The notes: generated by a model from the letters alone, not told the origin. Positions 24,370 through 35,683 are shown, counted from the stretch's first letter. The stretch is 64,000 nt of DNA from Leucobacter luti (GCF_004217175.1 NZ_SHKI01000003.1:66215-130214), one strand, 5' to 3'. A program made the numbers and translations.

Positions 24370-25041
24370 ATGAACCGCACTTCGATCCAGCAGGCCGGCG
24401 CGATCCGGGCGGGCGGCGCGCTCGCCGCAGCGGCCGCGCTCGCGCTGACGCTCACGGGCTGCGTCACCGTCAACGTGCCCCCAAAGTCGGGCACTGACTC
24501 GGACTCCGCGTCCCCGACGGTCCCCTCAGCGACCGCAGCGCCCGGCACACCATCGCCCGGCAAGAGCGACACTGACTTTCCGGCCGGCGGGATCCCCGCG
24601 GACGTGGCGTGGCCCACCGAGTGGTTGCAGACGATCGCCGACAAGTCCGTGGGAATCGACGGCGCCGTGGTGGGGATCGACCTCGACTACGACCGCGGCG
24701 CGTGGGTGTGGGAGGTCACCAGCCGGGTGCCCGGGGCCGACGCGGCAGCGGCGCGCCGCGGGCTCGGGACTGATCTCGACGCCACCGCGCTCACCCGGAT
24801 CTCGCAGCGCGACGTCGAGCTCGACCGGGACGAGCTCATCGACATCACGGTCGATGCGGCCGAGGCCGCACGGATCTCGGGCGAGACCAGCCCGGGCACG
24901 CGCCTCACTGAGCTCTCGCTCGACGAGGACCGCGGCCGCGCCGTCTGGGACGCCACGATCATCGACGTCACCACGCTCGCCGAAACTGAGCTGAAGATCG
25001 ACGCGCTCAGCGGCGAGGTGCTGGAGCGCGAGGCGGACTAG
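24370..25041 (+). CDS. PepSY-like lipoprotein
   Basis: A 223-residue lipoprotein with lipobox LTLTGC (Cys31), a Ser/Pro/Thr-rich spacer (about 37-65) and two repeats of a PepSY-like fold: GAVVGIDLDYDRGAWVWEVT and TRLTELSLDEDRGRAVWDAT, ending EIKID-like (ELKIDALSGEVLERE). PepSY domains often inhibit proteases or occur in secreted regulators. Here it is a free-standing surface lipoprotein of unknown role. ATG 24370 follows GAGGGGGAC. Confidence 0.78.
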   Translation: MNRTSIQQAGAIRAGGALAAAAALALTLTGCVTVNVPPKSGTDSDSASPTVPSATAAPGTPSPGKSDTDFPAGGIPADVAWPTEWLQTIADKSVGIDGAVVGIDLDYDRGAWVWEVTSRVPGADAAAARRGLGTDLDATALTRISQRDVELDRDELIDITVDAAEAARISGETSPGTRLTELSLDEDRGRAVWDATIIDVTTLAETELKIDALSGEVLEREAD

Positions 25042-25062
25042 CGGCCGCCCCGCGCCCGCAGC

Positions 25063-25968
25063 TTACGCGGAGGCGCGTTCCGCCATCTCCACGACGTTCT
25101 TGAGCAGCAGCGCGCGGGTCATTGGCCCCACACCGCCCGGGTTCGGCGACACCCACCCGGCGACCTGCGCCACGGCTGGGTCCACGTCGCCCACCACGCG
25201 GCTCTTGCCCGTTTCGGGGTCGGTCTTGCGCGAGACGCCCACGTCGAGCACGATCGCGCCCGGCTTCACGTTTTCCGCGCGCACGATGCCCTCGACCCCC
25301 GCCGCGGCGACAATCACGTCGGCGCGGCGCAGCTCGGCCCCGAGATCCTGGGTGCCCGTGTGCGTCAGCGTGACGGTCGCGTTGAACTCGCGGCGCGTGA
25401 GCAGCGGCCCGATGGGGCGGCCGACGGTGATCCCGCGGCCGACCACCACGACGTGCTTACCGGCCCAGGAGAGGCCGTTGCGCTCCACGAGCTCGATCAC
25501 GCCGCGCGGCGTGCACGGCAGCGGCGAGGTGATCTCGGTGTTCGCGTTGAGTACCAATCGCCCCAGATTGGTGGGGTGCAGGCCGTCGGCGTCCTTCGCC
25601 GGGTCGATGCACTCGAGGATGCGATCGGTGTCAATGTGCTTCGGCAGCGGCAGCTGCACGATGTAGCCGGTGCACGCTGGATCGGCGTTCAGCTCGCCGA
25701 GCACCGCCTCCAACTCGTCCTGGCTCACCGTCTCCGGCAGCTCACGCTTGATCGACGCGATCCCCACCTCAGCGCAGTCGCGGTGCTTGCCCGCGACGTA
25801 CCACTGCGAGCCGGGGTCCGCGCCGACGAGCACGGTCGCGAGACCCGGCACGACCCCGCGCTCGGCGAGCGCCGCGACGCGCACGGTCAGCTCAGCCTTG
25901 ATCGCGGCGGCCGCGGCCGTCCCGTCGAGGATCCGGGCGGTGCCCGAGTCGCTCACCGGACTCACCAC
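25063..25968 (-). CDS. folD: Methylenetetrahydrofolate dehydrogenase/methenyltetrahydrofolate cyclohydrolase
   Basis: A bifunctional cytoplasmic enzyme of 301 residues converting 5,10-methylene-THF to 10-formyl-THF with NADP+. The active-site region [14 protein letters not shown] contains the conserved Tyr and Lys; VQLPLPKHI and the dinucleotide loop [14 protein letters not shown] are also present. It begins with GTG 25968 (or the adjacent GTG 25965) overlapping the glyA stop, so it is coupled to glyA and under the same riboswitch. Confidence 0.97.
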   Translation of the reverse strand: MVSPVSDSGTARILDGTAAAAAIKAELTVRVAALAERGVVPGLATVLVGADPGSQWYVAGKHRDCAEVGIASIKRELPETVSQDELEAVLGELNADPACTGYIVQLPLPKHIDTDRILECIDPAKDADGLHPTNLGRLVLNANTEITSPLPCTPRGVIELVERNGLSWAGKHVVVVGRGITVGRPIGPLLTRREFNATVTLTHTGTQDLGAELRRADVIVAAAGVEGIVRAENVKPGAIVLDVGVSRKTDPETGKSRVVGDVDPAVAQVAGWVSPNPGGVGPMTRALLLKNVVEMAERASA

Positions 25969-27245
25969 TCCTCGAGGCCGGGGTACAGCGGGAACGCGTC
26001 GGCGAGGGCCGTGACGCGCGCCTTGAGCGCCTCGATGTCGCCGGCCTGCTGCAGCGTCAGCGCGATGATGTCTGACACCTCGGCGAACTCGACGTCGCCG
26101 AAGCCGCGGGTCGCGAGGGCCGGGGTGCCGATGCGCAGGCCGCTCGTCACCATGGGCGGACGCGGATCGAACGGCACCGAGTTGCGGTTGACCGTGATGC
26201 CCACCGCGTGGAGCGCATCCTCGGCCTGCTGGCCGTCGAGCTGCGAGTGACGCAGGTCTGCGAGCACGAGGTGCACGTCGGTGCCGCCCGTGAGCACGTC
26301 GACGCCGGCCGCCTTCGATGCCTCGGTGGTGAGTGCCGCGGCAAGCAGCTTCGCGCCAGAAAGCGTGCGGGCCTGGCGGTCTGCAAACTCGTCCGTCGCG
26401 GCAAGCTTGAACGCGGTCGCCTTCGCGGCGATCACGTGCATCAGCGGGCCACCCTGCTGGCCGGGGAACACGTTCGAGTTGATCTTCTTGTAGAGATCAA
26501 GATCGTTCGTGAGGATGAAGCCCGAGCGGGGGCCACCAATGGTCTTGTGCACGGTCGACGAGACCACGTGCGCGTGCGGCACCGGGTTGGGGTACAGGCC
26601 CGCGGCGACGAGCCCCGCGAAGTGCGCCATGTCGACCCAGAGCGTGGCGCCCACCTCGTCGGCGATCGCGCGGAACGCCGCGAAATCGAGCGTGCGGGGG
26701 TACGCCGACCAGCCGGCGATGATCACCTTCGGCTTGTGCTCGAGCGCCTGCTGGCGAACCACGTCCATGTCGACGAGGAACGTCTCGGGATCGACACCGT
26801 ACGAGGCGACCTTGTAGAGCTTGCCGGAGAAGTTGAGCTTCATGCCGTGCGTGAGGTGGCCGCCGTGCGAGAGCTCAAGGCCGAGGATGGTGTCGCCCGG
26901 CTCGGCGATCGCGGAGAGCACCGCGGCGTTGGCCGAGGCGCCGGAGTGCGGCTGGACGTTTGCGTACGCGGCGCCGAACAGCGACTTCGCGCGGTCGCGG
27001 GCGAGATCCTCGGCAACATCGACGAATTCGCAGCCGCCGTAGTAGCGACGCCCGGGGTAGCCCTCGGCGTACTTGTTCGTGAGCACCGAGCCCTGGGCTT
27101 CGAGGACCGCGCGCGGCACGAAGTTCTCGCTGGCGATCATCTCGAGCGTGCCGCGCTGGCGGCCGAGCTCGTTCTTCAGGACCTCGGCGATCTCGGGATC
27201 GACGACCTCAAGCGGCTCGTTGAAGAAAGCTGACTGGGTGGACAT
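25962..27245 (-). CDS. glyA: Serine hydroxymethyltransferase
   Basis: A 427-residue PLP enzyme making glycine and 5,10-methylene-THF from serine and THF. Landmarks are [52 protein letters not shown] and the PLP lysine in [19 protein letters not shown] 27245 follows GAGGAG and begins MSTQSAFF. The frame is open further upstream, but that stretch is the riboswitch leader, not coding. It is first in the glyA-folD operon. Confidence 0.97.
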   Translation of the reverse strand: MSTQSAFFNEPLEVVDPEIAEVLKNELGRQRGTLEMIASENFVPRAVLEAQGSVLTNKYAEGYPGRRYYGGCEFVDVAEDLARDRAKSLFGAAYANVQPHSGASANAAVLSAIAEPGDTILGLELSHGGHLTHGMKLNFSGKLYKVASYGVDPETFLVDMDVVRQQALEHKPKVIIAGWSAYPRTLDFAAFRAIADEVGATLWVDMAHFAGLVAAGLYPNPVPHAHVVSSTVHKTIGGPRSGFILTNDLDLYKKINSNVFPGQQGGPLMHVIAAKATAFKLAATDEFADRQARTLSGAKLLAAALTTEASKAAGVDVLTGGTDVHLVLADLRHSQLDGQQAEDALHAVGITVNRNSVPFDPRPPMVTSGLRIGTPALATRGFGDVEFAEVSDIIALTLQQAGDIEALKARVTALADAFPLYPGLEEW

Positions 27246-27296
27246 AGTGCGCTCCTCATGCTGTGTTCCGCGCAGGCGGAATTGGTGTCGGATCCG

Positions 27297-27372
27297 AGAC
27301 CCAGGCGAGCGGCCAATCCGTGAAGAGGTGTCGTTCCCCGATGGTGGACCATCTGTACGCCAGTCACGACCC
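27297..27372 (-). ncRNA. ZTP (pfl) riboswitch upstream of glyA-folD
   Basis: The minus-strand leader contains GGGTCGTGACTGGCG at its 5' end, then a short hairpin, CGGGGAACGAC (whose ACGAC pairs with GTCGT to close the first stem), and after a linker GGCCGCTCGCCTGGGT. These are the conserved blocks of the ZTP riboswitch, including the ACTGGCG/CGCC pseudoknot partners. A -10 (TATGCT, minus strand at 27383-27378) puts the transcript start at the first G of the aptamer. Downstream a 6-bp hairpin with a 4-base loop (27266-27281) precedes the glyA ribosome site and may be part of the switch. ZTP accumulates when 10-formyl-THF is short, and would raise glyA-folD expression. Confidence 0.93.
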
Positions 27373-27443
27373 ACTCAGCATACCAGCGGCCCGGCGCGAC
27401 ACTCCGACGATTGCCAGCTCCGGAGTGGAATAGAATCGGTCGG

Positions 27444-28328
27444 ATGAACACGATCGCTGCTTCCACGTCAGACGCCCAGTGGGTGCTCACGCTGTCATGT
27501 GTTGACGGTCCCGGTATCGTCCACGCGATCAGCGGGGCGGTGGTCGCGGCCGGCGGCAACATCGCCGAGAGCCAGCAGTTCGCATCGGCAGACACCGGCC
27601 GCTTCTTCATGCGGCTCCAGGTCGAGGCGGTTGCGCAGCCAGACACGTTCGAGGACCGCTTCACCGGCGCGCTTGCCCCGGTCACCGAGCGCTACCACAT
27701 GAGCTGGCGCCTGGACCAGGTGGGCCGCCCCGTGCGCACGCTGATCCTCGCCTCCACCGCAACTCACTGCGTCAACGATCTGCTCTACCGCCAGCGCGGC
27801 GCACAGCTACCGATCGAGGTGCCGCTGATCCTCTCGAACCACGAGACCGTGCGCGACATCGCCGAGTTCTACGACGTGCCGTTCGAGCACCGCGCGATCG
27901 CGAACCCGGACGACCGCGACGCGTTCGAGGCCCGGGTCCTCGAGGCGGTCGAGCAGCACGACATCGAGCTCGTGGTGCTCGCGCGCTACATGCAGATCCT
28001 GTCGCCCGGCCTGTGCGAGGCGCTCGAGGGGCGCGCGATCAACATCCACCACTCGTTCCTGCCCGGTTTCAAGGGGGCGAACCCCTACAAGCAGGCGCAC
28101 CAGCGCGGCGTGAAGCTGATCGGGGCGACGGCACACTTCGTCACTACCGACCTCGACGAGGGGCCGATCATCGAGCAGGACGTGACCCGCGTGGACCACT
28201 CATACTCGCCGCGCGAGCTGGTGCAGCTGGGGCAGGACGAGGAGGCGCGCGTGCTGCGTCGGGCCGTCGGCTGGTTTGCAGAGAACCGGATCCTCGCGGA
28301 CGGCGCGCGCACCATCATCTTCCGCTAG
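27444..28328 (+). CDS. purU: Formyltetrahydrofolate deformylase
   Basis: A 294-residue hydrolase that converts 10-formyl-THF to formate and THF. The N-terminal ACT domain (WVLTLSCVDGPGIVHAISG, about 13-31) senses glycine/methionine status in the E. coli enzyme; the formyltransferase-fold domain has the catalytic NIHHSFLPGFKGANPY. It is divergent from the ZTP-controlled glyA-folD operon and drains the same 10-formyl-THF pool that FolD fills. TAGAAT (27431-27436) ends 7 bases before ATG 27444, so the message may be leaderless. Confidence 0.96.
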   Translation: MNTIAASTSDAQWVLTLSCVDGPGIVHAISGAVVAAGGNIAESQQFASADTGRFFMRLQVEAVAQPDTFEDRFTGALAPVTERYHMSWRLDQVGRPVRTLILASTATHCVNDLLYRQRGAQLPIEVPLILSNHETVRDIAEFYDVPFEHRAIANPDDRDAFEARVLEAVEQHDIELVVLARYMQILSPGLCEALEGRAINIHHSFLPGFKGANPYKQAHQRGVKLIGATAHFVTTDLDEGPIIEQDVTRVDHSYSPRELVQLGQDEEARVLRRAVGWFAENRILADGARTIIFR

Positions 28329-28396
28329 CGCGCAGCGCGCGCTGCGGTGAGCCGCACGCGCGCGCTGCACACGCGAGCGTTCGCACGGACGCAGAA

Positions 28397-28435
28397 CGGG
28401 CGGGGCGGATCCGACTTCGGATCCCGCCCCGCCCG
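28397..28435 (+). terminator. Rho-independent terminator of purU
   Basis: A G+C-rich stem of about 18 bp with one bulged base (28397-28414 with 28417-28435) is followed by TTT. It lies between convergent purU and resB and can serve both strands. Confidence 0.85.
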
Positions 28436-28459
28436 TTTCACTCTCGCGAGCCGCGGACC

Positions 28460-30110
<1,651 letters not shown>

Positions 30111-30127
<17 letters not shown>

Positions 30128-30854
30128 ATCCGCCAATCACCGCCTGCAGTGCGAACATCATCTTGCTCCAGAGTCCGGTCACCATGAGGAGACCGATGAG
30201 GATCAGCAGCCCGCCGCCGATCAGGTTCACGACACGAATGTGCCGCTTAAAGAAGGTCATCGTCTGCGTCATCCACCCGAAGCCGAACGCGGCAAGCACG
30301 AACGGGATGCCGAGTCCCAGGCAGTACGCGAGCGCCAGCACGATCGATCGGGCGACCGACCCCTGCTGCAGGCTCAGCCCCATGATCACGGTCAGCGTGG
30401 GCCCCATGCACGGCGTCCACCCGATCGCGAACACCGCGCCGAGCACCGGTGCGCCAGCGATCCCGAGCTTCGGCTTGAGGCGCAGCTTCTTCGTGGTCTG
30501 CATGCGCGAGAACATGCCGATGAACACGCCGCCCATGATGATCACGAAGACCCCCATGATGCGCGTGATCAGGCCTTCCCACTCAAGCAGCCAGACGCCG
30601 ACGGTGCCCGCCGCGGCCAGGAACGTCACGAGCACCACGCTGAATCCCGCCACGAACAGGATCGCACCGACCACGAGCCGCCGCCGCGCCGGGGGTTCCC
30701 CGGGTGCGGCACCGGCGCTCGCGCTCGCGTATGCGAGGTAGCCGGGCACGAGCGGGAGCACGCACGGCGACAGGAACGACAGCAGGCCGGCAGCGATCGC
30801 GATCAGCGACGCGAAGAGGAGCTGCCCGTCGGCGACGAGGTCAGAGACGTTCAC
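30111..30854 (-). CDS. ccdA: Thiol-disulfide membrane transporter CcdA
   Basis: A 247-residue membrane protein with six helices that passes electrons from cytoplasmic thioredoxin to the outside. Both redox cysteines are present: FLSPCVLPLVPGY and GWTPCMGPTLT. GTG 30854 overlaps the tlpA stop by 4 bases. Confidence 0.95.
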
Positions 30855-31516
30855 TCTGCCCGCCCGGCGGTGTCACCCGGGTCGGCGTCTGACTCTGCGG
30901 CGGCCGCGCCGCCGTCCTCAGCGAGCGTCTCCTTGATCAGTGTGGTCAGCTGCGACTCCGCGGCGAGCTGCCCGAGCACCCGATGGGCCACCCGGCCCTC
31001 TCGGTCGAGGATCAGCGTCGTGGGGACCGCGTTGAGCGGCACCTCGCCGGCGAAGGCGCGCTGCACGGAGCGGCCGCCCGGCATGTCCATGATCGACGGG
31101 TACTCGACCCCAAACTCCTCCGCGAACTGCTGGGCCTGCGCCACCTGGTCGCGAGTGTTGACGCCGAGGAACGCGACGTCGTCGCCGGCGAACTCGTCGT
31201 AGGCTGCCACCAGGTCTGGCGCCTCGGCGCGGCACGGCGCGCACCCCGCGTACCAGAAGTTCACCACGGTCACTTTGCCGAGCGTGTCCGTCGACGCAAA
31301 CGTGTCGCCGTTCTCCACGGTGCCCGAGAACTCGACCGGGTCAGTGCGCTCGCTCGGGAGGAAGCTCGCCGAGGTGCCGTCCCCAGAGATGTACCCCTTC
31401 TCGTTCGACTCCTGCCACTGCTGCGCCAGATCGTTCCCGGCACCACTGCAGCCGGCGAGCGTCAGCGCGGCGGCGAGGCCGAGCGCCACGGCGGCGCTGA
31501 TCCGCTTGGCCGTCAT
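30851..31516 (-). CDS. TlpA/ResA-type thioredoxin lipoprotein
   Basis: A 221-residue lipoprotein (lipobox LTLAGC, Cys23) with a thioredoxin fold and active site CAPC (Cys92, Cys95) in NFWYAGCAPCRAEAP, followed by the conserved cis-proline region (NAVPTTLI). It reduces apocytochrome c cysteines for heme attachment using electrons from CcdA. ATG 31516 overlaps the stop of the phosphatase gene by 4 bases. Confidence 0.95.
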   Translation of the reverse strand: MTAKRISAAVALGLAAALTLAGCSGAGNDLAQQWQESNEKGYISGDGTSASFLPSERTDPVEFSGTVENGDTFASTDTLGKVTVVNFWYAGCAPCRAEAPDLVAAYDEFAGDDVAFLGVNTRDQVAQAQQFAEEFGVEYPSIMDMPGGRSVQRAFAGEVPLNAVPTTLILDREGRVAHRVLGQLAAESQLTTLIKETLAEDGGAAAAESDADPGDTAGRAE

Positions 31517-32157
31517 ACGGCGCCCACGTCGACCGCGTCGCCGAGGAGCCCGGCGGCGGGCGTGCGGTAGTCGACCTCAAACCAGCGCTCGCCGCGCTTT
31601 TCGAAGCTCGTGATGCTCGACAGCTCGCAGCGCCGGGTCGCCGGGTTGTGGAACAGCGGCTTGCCGGCAACGTCGAGGTGCGCCATCCAGATCGGCGACT
31701 GGTGAGACACCATCACGATGTCGCCACCGCGCGTCGACTCCCAGGCGTCGTCCATCGCCTGCCGCACGCGGGCCGCAACCTCGCGGTACGGCTCACCCCA
31801 GCTCGGGCGGAACGGGTTCCAGAACTTGTGCCAGTACCGCGGCTTCTTGAACGCCGCGTCGGGCCCGGAGTTCACCATGCCCTCAAAGAAGTTGGTCGGC
31901 TCGATGATCCGGTCCTCGGTGTTGATCTCGAGCCCCAGCGCGCTGGCGATCGGCCGCGCCGACTGCTGCGCGCGCTCAAGCGGCGACGCGAACAGCTTCG
32001 CCACGAGGCGGTCGCTTCCCGCGAGCTCCAGGGCAGCGGCCTCGGCCATCTGATGCCCCCGCTCGGAGAGTCGGAATCCAGGGATACGCCCGTACAGCAC
32101 CAGGTCGGGGTTGTGCACCTCGCCGTGGCGCACCAAATGCAGCAGTTTGTCGCTCAC
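31513..32157 (-). CDS. Histidine phosphatase family protein
   Basis: A 214-residue phosphoglycerate-mutase-like phosphatase with the catalytic LVRHGE motif near the N terminus (residues 8-13) and the second histidine in IVMVSHQSPIW. In actinobacteria this gene is a conserved first member of the tlpA-ccdA-resB-ccsB operon, although a role in cytochrome maturation is not established. The substrate is unknown. Confidence 0.92.
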   Translation of the reverse strand: MSDKLLHLVRHGEVHNPDLVLYGRIPGFRLSERGHQMAEAAALELAGSDRLVAKLFASPLERAQQSARPIASALGLEINTEDRIIEPTNFFEGMVNSGPDAAFKKPRYWHKFWNPFRPSWGEPYREVAARVRQAMDDAWESTRGGDIVMVSHQSPIWMAHLDVAGKPLFHNPATRRCELSSITSFEKRGERWFEVDYRTPAAGLLGDAVDVGAV

Positions 32158-32238
32158 ACCCCCATTGTACGATCGCTCAGGCTGAGAAAGCCGAGAGGGT
32201 GCCCCGCCGTGGCGCTCACCCGCGCGGCAACCCCGGCG

Positions 32239-33090
32239 CTACGCCAGCCAGGAGCGCAGCTGCGCCGTGGTGAGCTCGTCCACCGCGATCGTTTCTCCGA
32301 TCGGCACGACCGTGTGCAGCACCCGATCCCCGTACAGGTGCACGAGGTTGAACCCCTGCGCGCCGTCGCGCCCCCGCAGGTGTCCGAAGGGGACGTTGAG
32401 GTCTTGCGTGTAGCAGGTGGCCGAGGCCACGGAGACGGGGATGCCGCCGACCGTGCTGAATGAGTTGTAGTGCAGGTGTCCGCCGAGCACCGCGCGCACG
32501 TCGGTGCCCGCGATCGCGTCGGCGAAGCGCTGCTGATCGCGCAGCTCGACGAGCTCGAGCGGCTCGAGCAGCGACGGCACGGGCGGGTGGTGCAGCGCGA
32601 TCAGCGTGCCGTGCGGCGCCGGCTCGGCGAGCACCCCGGCGAGCCACGCGTACTGCGCATCGGTGATCTCGCCGTGGTGTTTGCCCGGCACCGTGGAATC
32701 GAGGGCGACGATCCGCAGCCCGTTCACCTCGTGCACCGCGTCAACGCTCGCTTCCCCGGCGTCCGAGTCGAGGAGGAGCTCGCGGAACGGGGTGCGCACG
32801 TCGTGGTTGCCCATCACCCAGATCACCCGCGCCCCGATCGCGGCGGCGGCGGGCTCCACGAGCGCGCGCAGCCGGCGGTACGCGTCCTCCTGGCCGGCGT
32901 CGGCAAGATCGCCGGTGAACACGATCGCGTCTGGCCGTGCCCCGGATCGCGCAAATTCGGCGAACAGCCGCCGCAGGTTCGCGTCGCTGTCGACGCTGCC
33001 GAAGAGCAGTTCGCCGTCGCCCACGAAGTGGGTGTCGCTGATGTGCAGGATGAAGTGCGAGGCCGGCGGATGCTGCGCGGTGTCTGACAC
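32239..33090 (-). CDS. Calcineurin-like metallophosphoesterase, CpdA/Icc type
   Basis: A 283-residue phosphoesterase with the full dinuclear-metal pattern: HISDTHF, VFTGDLADAG, VMGNHD, ALHHPP and GHLHYNS. This order fits class III cyclic-nucleotide phosphodiesterases such as Icc/CpdA, so hydrolysis of cAMP or a similar diester is plausible but unproven. No membrane or signal sequence is present. Confidence 0.9.
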   Translation of the reverse strand: MSDTAQHPPASHFILHISDTHFVGDGELLFGSVDSDANLRRLFAEFARSGARPDAIVFTGDLADAGQEDAYRRLRALVEPAAAAIGARVIWVMGNHDVRTPFRELLLDSDAGEASVDAVHEVNGLRIVALDSTVPGKHHGEITDAQYAWLAGVLAEPAPHGTLIALHHPPVPSLLEPLELVELRDQQRFADAIAGTDVRAVLGGHLHYNSFSTVGGIPVSVASATCYTQDLNVPFGHLRGRDGAQGFNLVHLYGDRVLHTVVPIGETIAVDELTTAQLRSWLA

Positions 33091-33135
33091 GATTGAGTCC
33101 TTCCGAGCTGCACCAGCACTGGTGACTGGCGTCTG

Positions 33136-34176
33136 TTACTGAGGAGGGTACCCCGGCCGCCAGCCGAGTGCGGGGCCGATACTGGTCGCGAGTTCGCGCA
33201 GGATCTGTTTCCAGTCGTCGAGCTCGAACTCGAATGGCAGCTCAAACAGGTAGTCGTCGGCGGCGCGGAACGCGAGGTCCTGCCGAATGAACTCGACGAT
33301 CTCGTCGGTCGAGCCGAGCACGTCTCGCGCGATGATCGTCTTCCCCCCGTGCACCCGCTCCGTGCGCGGCGTGCGCGCCTCGGCGTACGCCAGGTACTTG
33401 CGCTGCTGCTCGGGGGAGGCGCCGTCGGTGGGCACGATGACGCGCGCGACGGACGCCCGTGCCGCATCTCCCTCGGGGTGCGCGGCCCGGAACGCGTCGA
33501 TCTGGGCGCGCTGCACCCGGGAGAAGTCGAGATCCCCGTCCGCCGTCGAGCTGATGTTGCTCACGAGCCAGTTGAAGCCGGCGCGGCCGGCCCACTCCGC
33601 GGACCTGAGGGAGCCGCCGCCGTACCAGAGGCGATCCGAGAGGCCCGGGCTGTGCGGTTCCACTCGTTCCGAGTCGAGGTCGCCGCCGATGCCGCTGTAC
33701 ACCGGAATCTCGCGCACCTGCCCGCCGTCGAGCAGCTCGCGCAGGCGCTCAATGCGGCGGTAGGTGTAGTCCTCGTCGCGCCAGCCGGCGTCGTGCACCA
33801 CGTCGTTGACGGTGTCGCTGTACCCGGGCGGGTGCACGCTCAGGCCCGCGAGCACGCGGCCCCCGGAGAGCGCGTCCGCGGTCGCCAGATCCTCGGCGAG
33901 CCGGAACGGGTTCTCGTGCCCCACCGGGATCACGGCGGTGCCGAGGCCGAGCCGCTCGGTGTGCTGCGCGACCGCGGCGAAGAACACGGCGGGCGACGGC
34001 AGGCCGTACTGCAGGTGACGGGTGCGCACCCAGCCGCTGTCGAGCCCGAGCTCCTCCGCGTAGCGGAACAGCTCGATGCCGTCGCGCAGCCCGCGCCCCG
34101 GATCGGCCCGGTCGAACGGGACCAGGTGGATAAAGCCGAGGCTCCGCAGTGGGCGCGCGTCGGGGCTGGAGGTCAT
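33136..34176 (-). CDS. LLM-class flavin-dependent monooxygenase
   Basis: A 346-residue luciferase-like TIM-barrel flavoprotein. Typical are ELFRYAEELGLDSGWVRTRHLQ, LGLGTAVIPVGHENPFRLAEDLATADALSGGRVLAGL and the phosphate-binding YGGGSLRSAEWAGRAGFNW. It probably uses FMNH2 supplied by a reductase. It may be a displaced relative of the luciferase-like component of KPN_01854-type cassettes, whose transporter part is at 44.6-52.5 kb, but I cannot confirm the subfamily. ATG 34176 follows GAGGAGCGGC. Confidence 0.85.
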   Translation of the reverse strand: MTSSPDARPLRSLGFIHLVPFDRADPGRGLRDGIELFRYAEELGLDSGWVRTRHLQYGLPSPAVFFAAVAQHTERLGLGTAVIPVGHENPFRLAEDLATADALSGGRVLAGLSVHPPGYSDTVNDVVHDAGWRDEDYTYRRIERLRELLDGGQVREIPVYSGIGGDLDSERVEPHSPGLSDRLWYGGGSLRSAEWAGRAGFNWLVSNISSTADGDLDFSRVQRAQIDAFRAAHPEGDAARASVARVIVPTDGASPEQQRKYLAYAEARTPRTERVHGGKTIIARDVLGSTDEIVEFIRQDLAFRAADDYLFELPFEFELDDWKQILRELATSIGPALGWRPGYPPQ

Positions 34177-34327
34177 GCCGCTCCTCAATCGGTCTGGCGG
34201 GCAAACGGCCCGGGTGTGGGAGCCAGCGTAGGAGCCGCCCGCTCCCCCACACAGTGATGTGACCCATTATTACCGGTTATGAGAATTGAGTTCGCCCGCG
34301 CGCGAAGTGTGGCGGGCCCGGCACAGC

Positions 34328-34333
34328 TAGACT
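34328..34333 (+). promoter_or_regulatory. -10 box of the leaderless aspS message
   Basis: TAGACT ends 6 bases before GTG 34340, so transcription should begin at the start codon. No Shine-Dalgarno or -35 consensus is evident. Confidence 0.5.
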
Positions 34334-34339
34334 GTGGGA

Positions 34340-35683
34340 GTGACTGAGCGTGTATTGATTAAGGACCTGGCCGCCCGCGAAGACGGCACCGTACGTGTTT
34401 CCGGCTGGGTCGAGAAGGTGCGCGACCAGCGCTACGTCCAGTTCGTCGTGCTCCGCGACGAGTCGGGTGCGGTGCAGCTCGTCAACGGCGGCGTGCTGCG
34501 GGAGCCGGATCCGGAGAACCCGCGCTCCGACATCCTCGTGCCCCGCACCACCACCATCTCTGAGCTGACGCACGGCTCATTCATCACCGTGACCGGTGAG
34601 CTGCAGCACAACGAGCGCGTGAAGCTCGGCGGCGTGGAGATCCAGATCGAGGAGATCGAGGTCATCACGAAGTCGCTCCCGGACAACCCGGTCGCGGGCG
34701 ACTCCGGCATCGACGTGCGCCTCGACTGGCGCTTCCTCGACCTGCGTCGCCCCGAGCAGAACCTCGTGTTCCGCGTCCAGACCACGTTCCTGCACGCGCT
34801 GCGCAACCTCTGGGTGGAGCGCGGCTTCATCGAGATCCAGACCCCCAAGCTCATGGCTTCGGCATCGGAGTCCCGGGCCGAGCTCTTCGAGGTCGAGTAC
34901 TTCGAGGGCAAGGCGTTCCTCGCGCAGAGCCCGCAGTTCTTCAAGCAGATGGCTCAGGCCGCCGGCTTCGGCGGCATCTTCGAGGTGGGGCCTGCGTTCC
35001 GCGCAGACCACTCGTTCACGTCGCGCCACGCGACCGAGTTCACCTCGATCGACACCGAGCTGAGCTGGATCGACTCCCACGAGGACGTCATGGAGCTCCA
35101 CGAGGAGCTCATCGTCGCGGGCCTCACCGCGGTCAAGGAGAAGCACGGCGAAGAGATCCAGAAGCTCTTCGGAGTGGAGATCACCGTCCCCGCCCGCCCG
35201 TTCCCCCGCATCCCGCTCGCCGAGGCGAAGCAGGTCGTGAAGGATCGCGGCTACGAGGTCCCGCGCGCCGACGCCGACATGGACCCCGAGGGCGAGCGCC
35301 AGATCGCCGCGTGGGCGAAGGAGGTGCACGGCTCGGACTTCGTGTTCCTCACCGACTACGACTCGTCGATCCGGCCGTTCTACCACATGCGCCACGAGGG
35401 CGACGCGAACCTCACGAAAAGCTACGACCTCATCTACCGCGGCACCGAGATCTCCACGGGCGCGCAGCGTGAGCACCGCATCGAGGTGCTCGAAGCCCAG
35501 GCGCGCGACAAGGGGATGGACCCGGCCGAGTTGGGCTTCTACCTCGACTTCTTCCGCTACGGCGTGCCCCCGCACGGCGGCTTCGGCATGGGCCTGAACC
35601 GCGTGCTCATGCTCATGCTTGAGCAGTCTTCGATCCGCGAGGTGACCTACCTCTTCCGCGGCCCGAACCGCCTGCTGCCGTAG
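34340..35683 (+). CDS. aspS: Archaeal-type aspartyl-tRNA synthetase
   Basis: A 447-residue class II synthetase: OB-fold anticodon domain (about 18-105), then a catalytic core with SPQFFKQMAQAAGFGGIFEVG, FRADHSFTSRHATEFTSID and motif 3 GGFGMGLNRVLMLML. Typical bacterial AspRS has about 590 residues with an inserted GAD domain; that insertion is absent, and the core matches the archaeal/eukaryal type. Such enzymes may be nondiscriminating, charging tRNA-Asn as well, if GatCAB is present. The residue I align with the specificity-determining Trp26 of the Thermococcus enzyme is Glu25 here, so specificity cannot be read off. GTG 34340 is preferred to GTG 34334 from the -10 spacing. Confidence 0.93.
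   Translation: MTERVLIKDLAAREDGTVRVSGWVEKVRDQRYVQFVVLRDESGAVQLVNGGVLREPDPENPRSDILVPRTTTISELTHGSFITVTGELQHNERVKLGGVEIQIEEIEVITKSLPDNPVAGDSGIDVRLDWRFLDLRRPEQNLVFRVQTTFLHALRNLWVERGFIEIQTPKLMASASESRAELFEVEYFEGKAFLAQSPQFFKQMAQAAGFGGIFEVGPAFRADHSFTSRHATEFTSIDTELSWIDSHEDVMELHEELIVAGLTAVKEKHGEEIQKLFGVEITVPARPFPRIPLAEAKQVVKDRGYEVPRADADMDPEGERQIAAWAKEVHGSDFVFLTDYDSSIRPFYHMRHEGDANLTKSYDLIYRGTEISTGAQREHRIEVLEAQARDKGMDPAELGFYLDFFRYGVPPHGGFGMGLNRVLMLMLEQSSIREVTYLFRGPNRLLP

Noticed and set aside
26208..27233. 341-residue plus-strand open frame
   Set aside because: Exact antisense of glyA, no recognisable domain.
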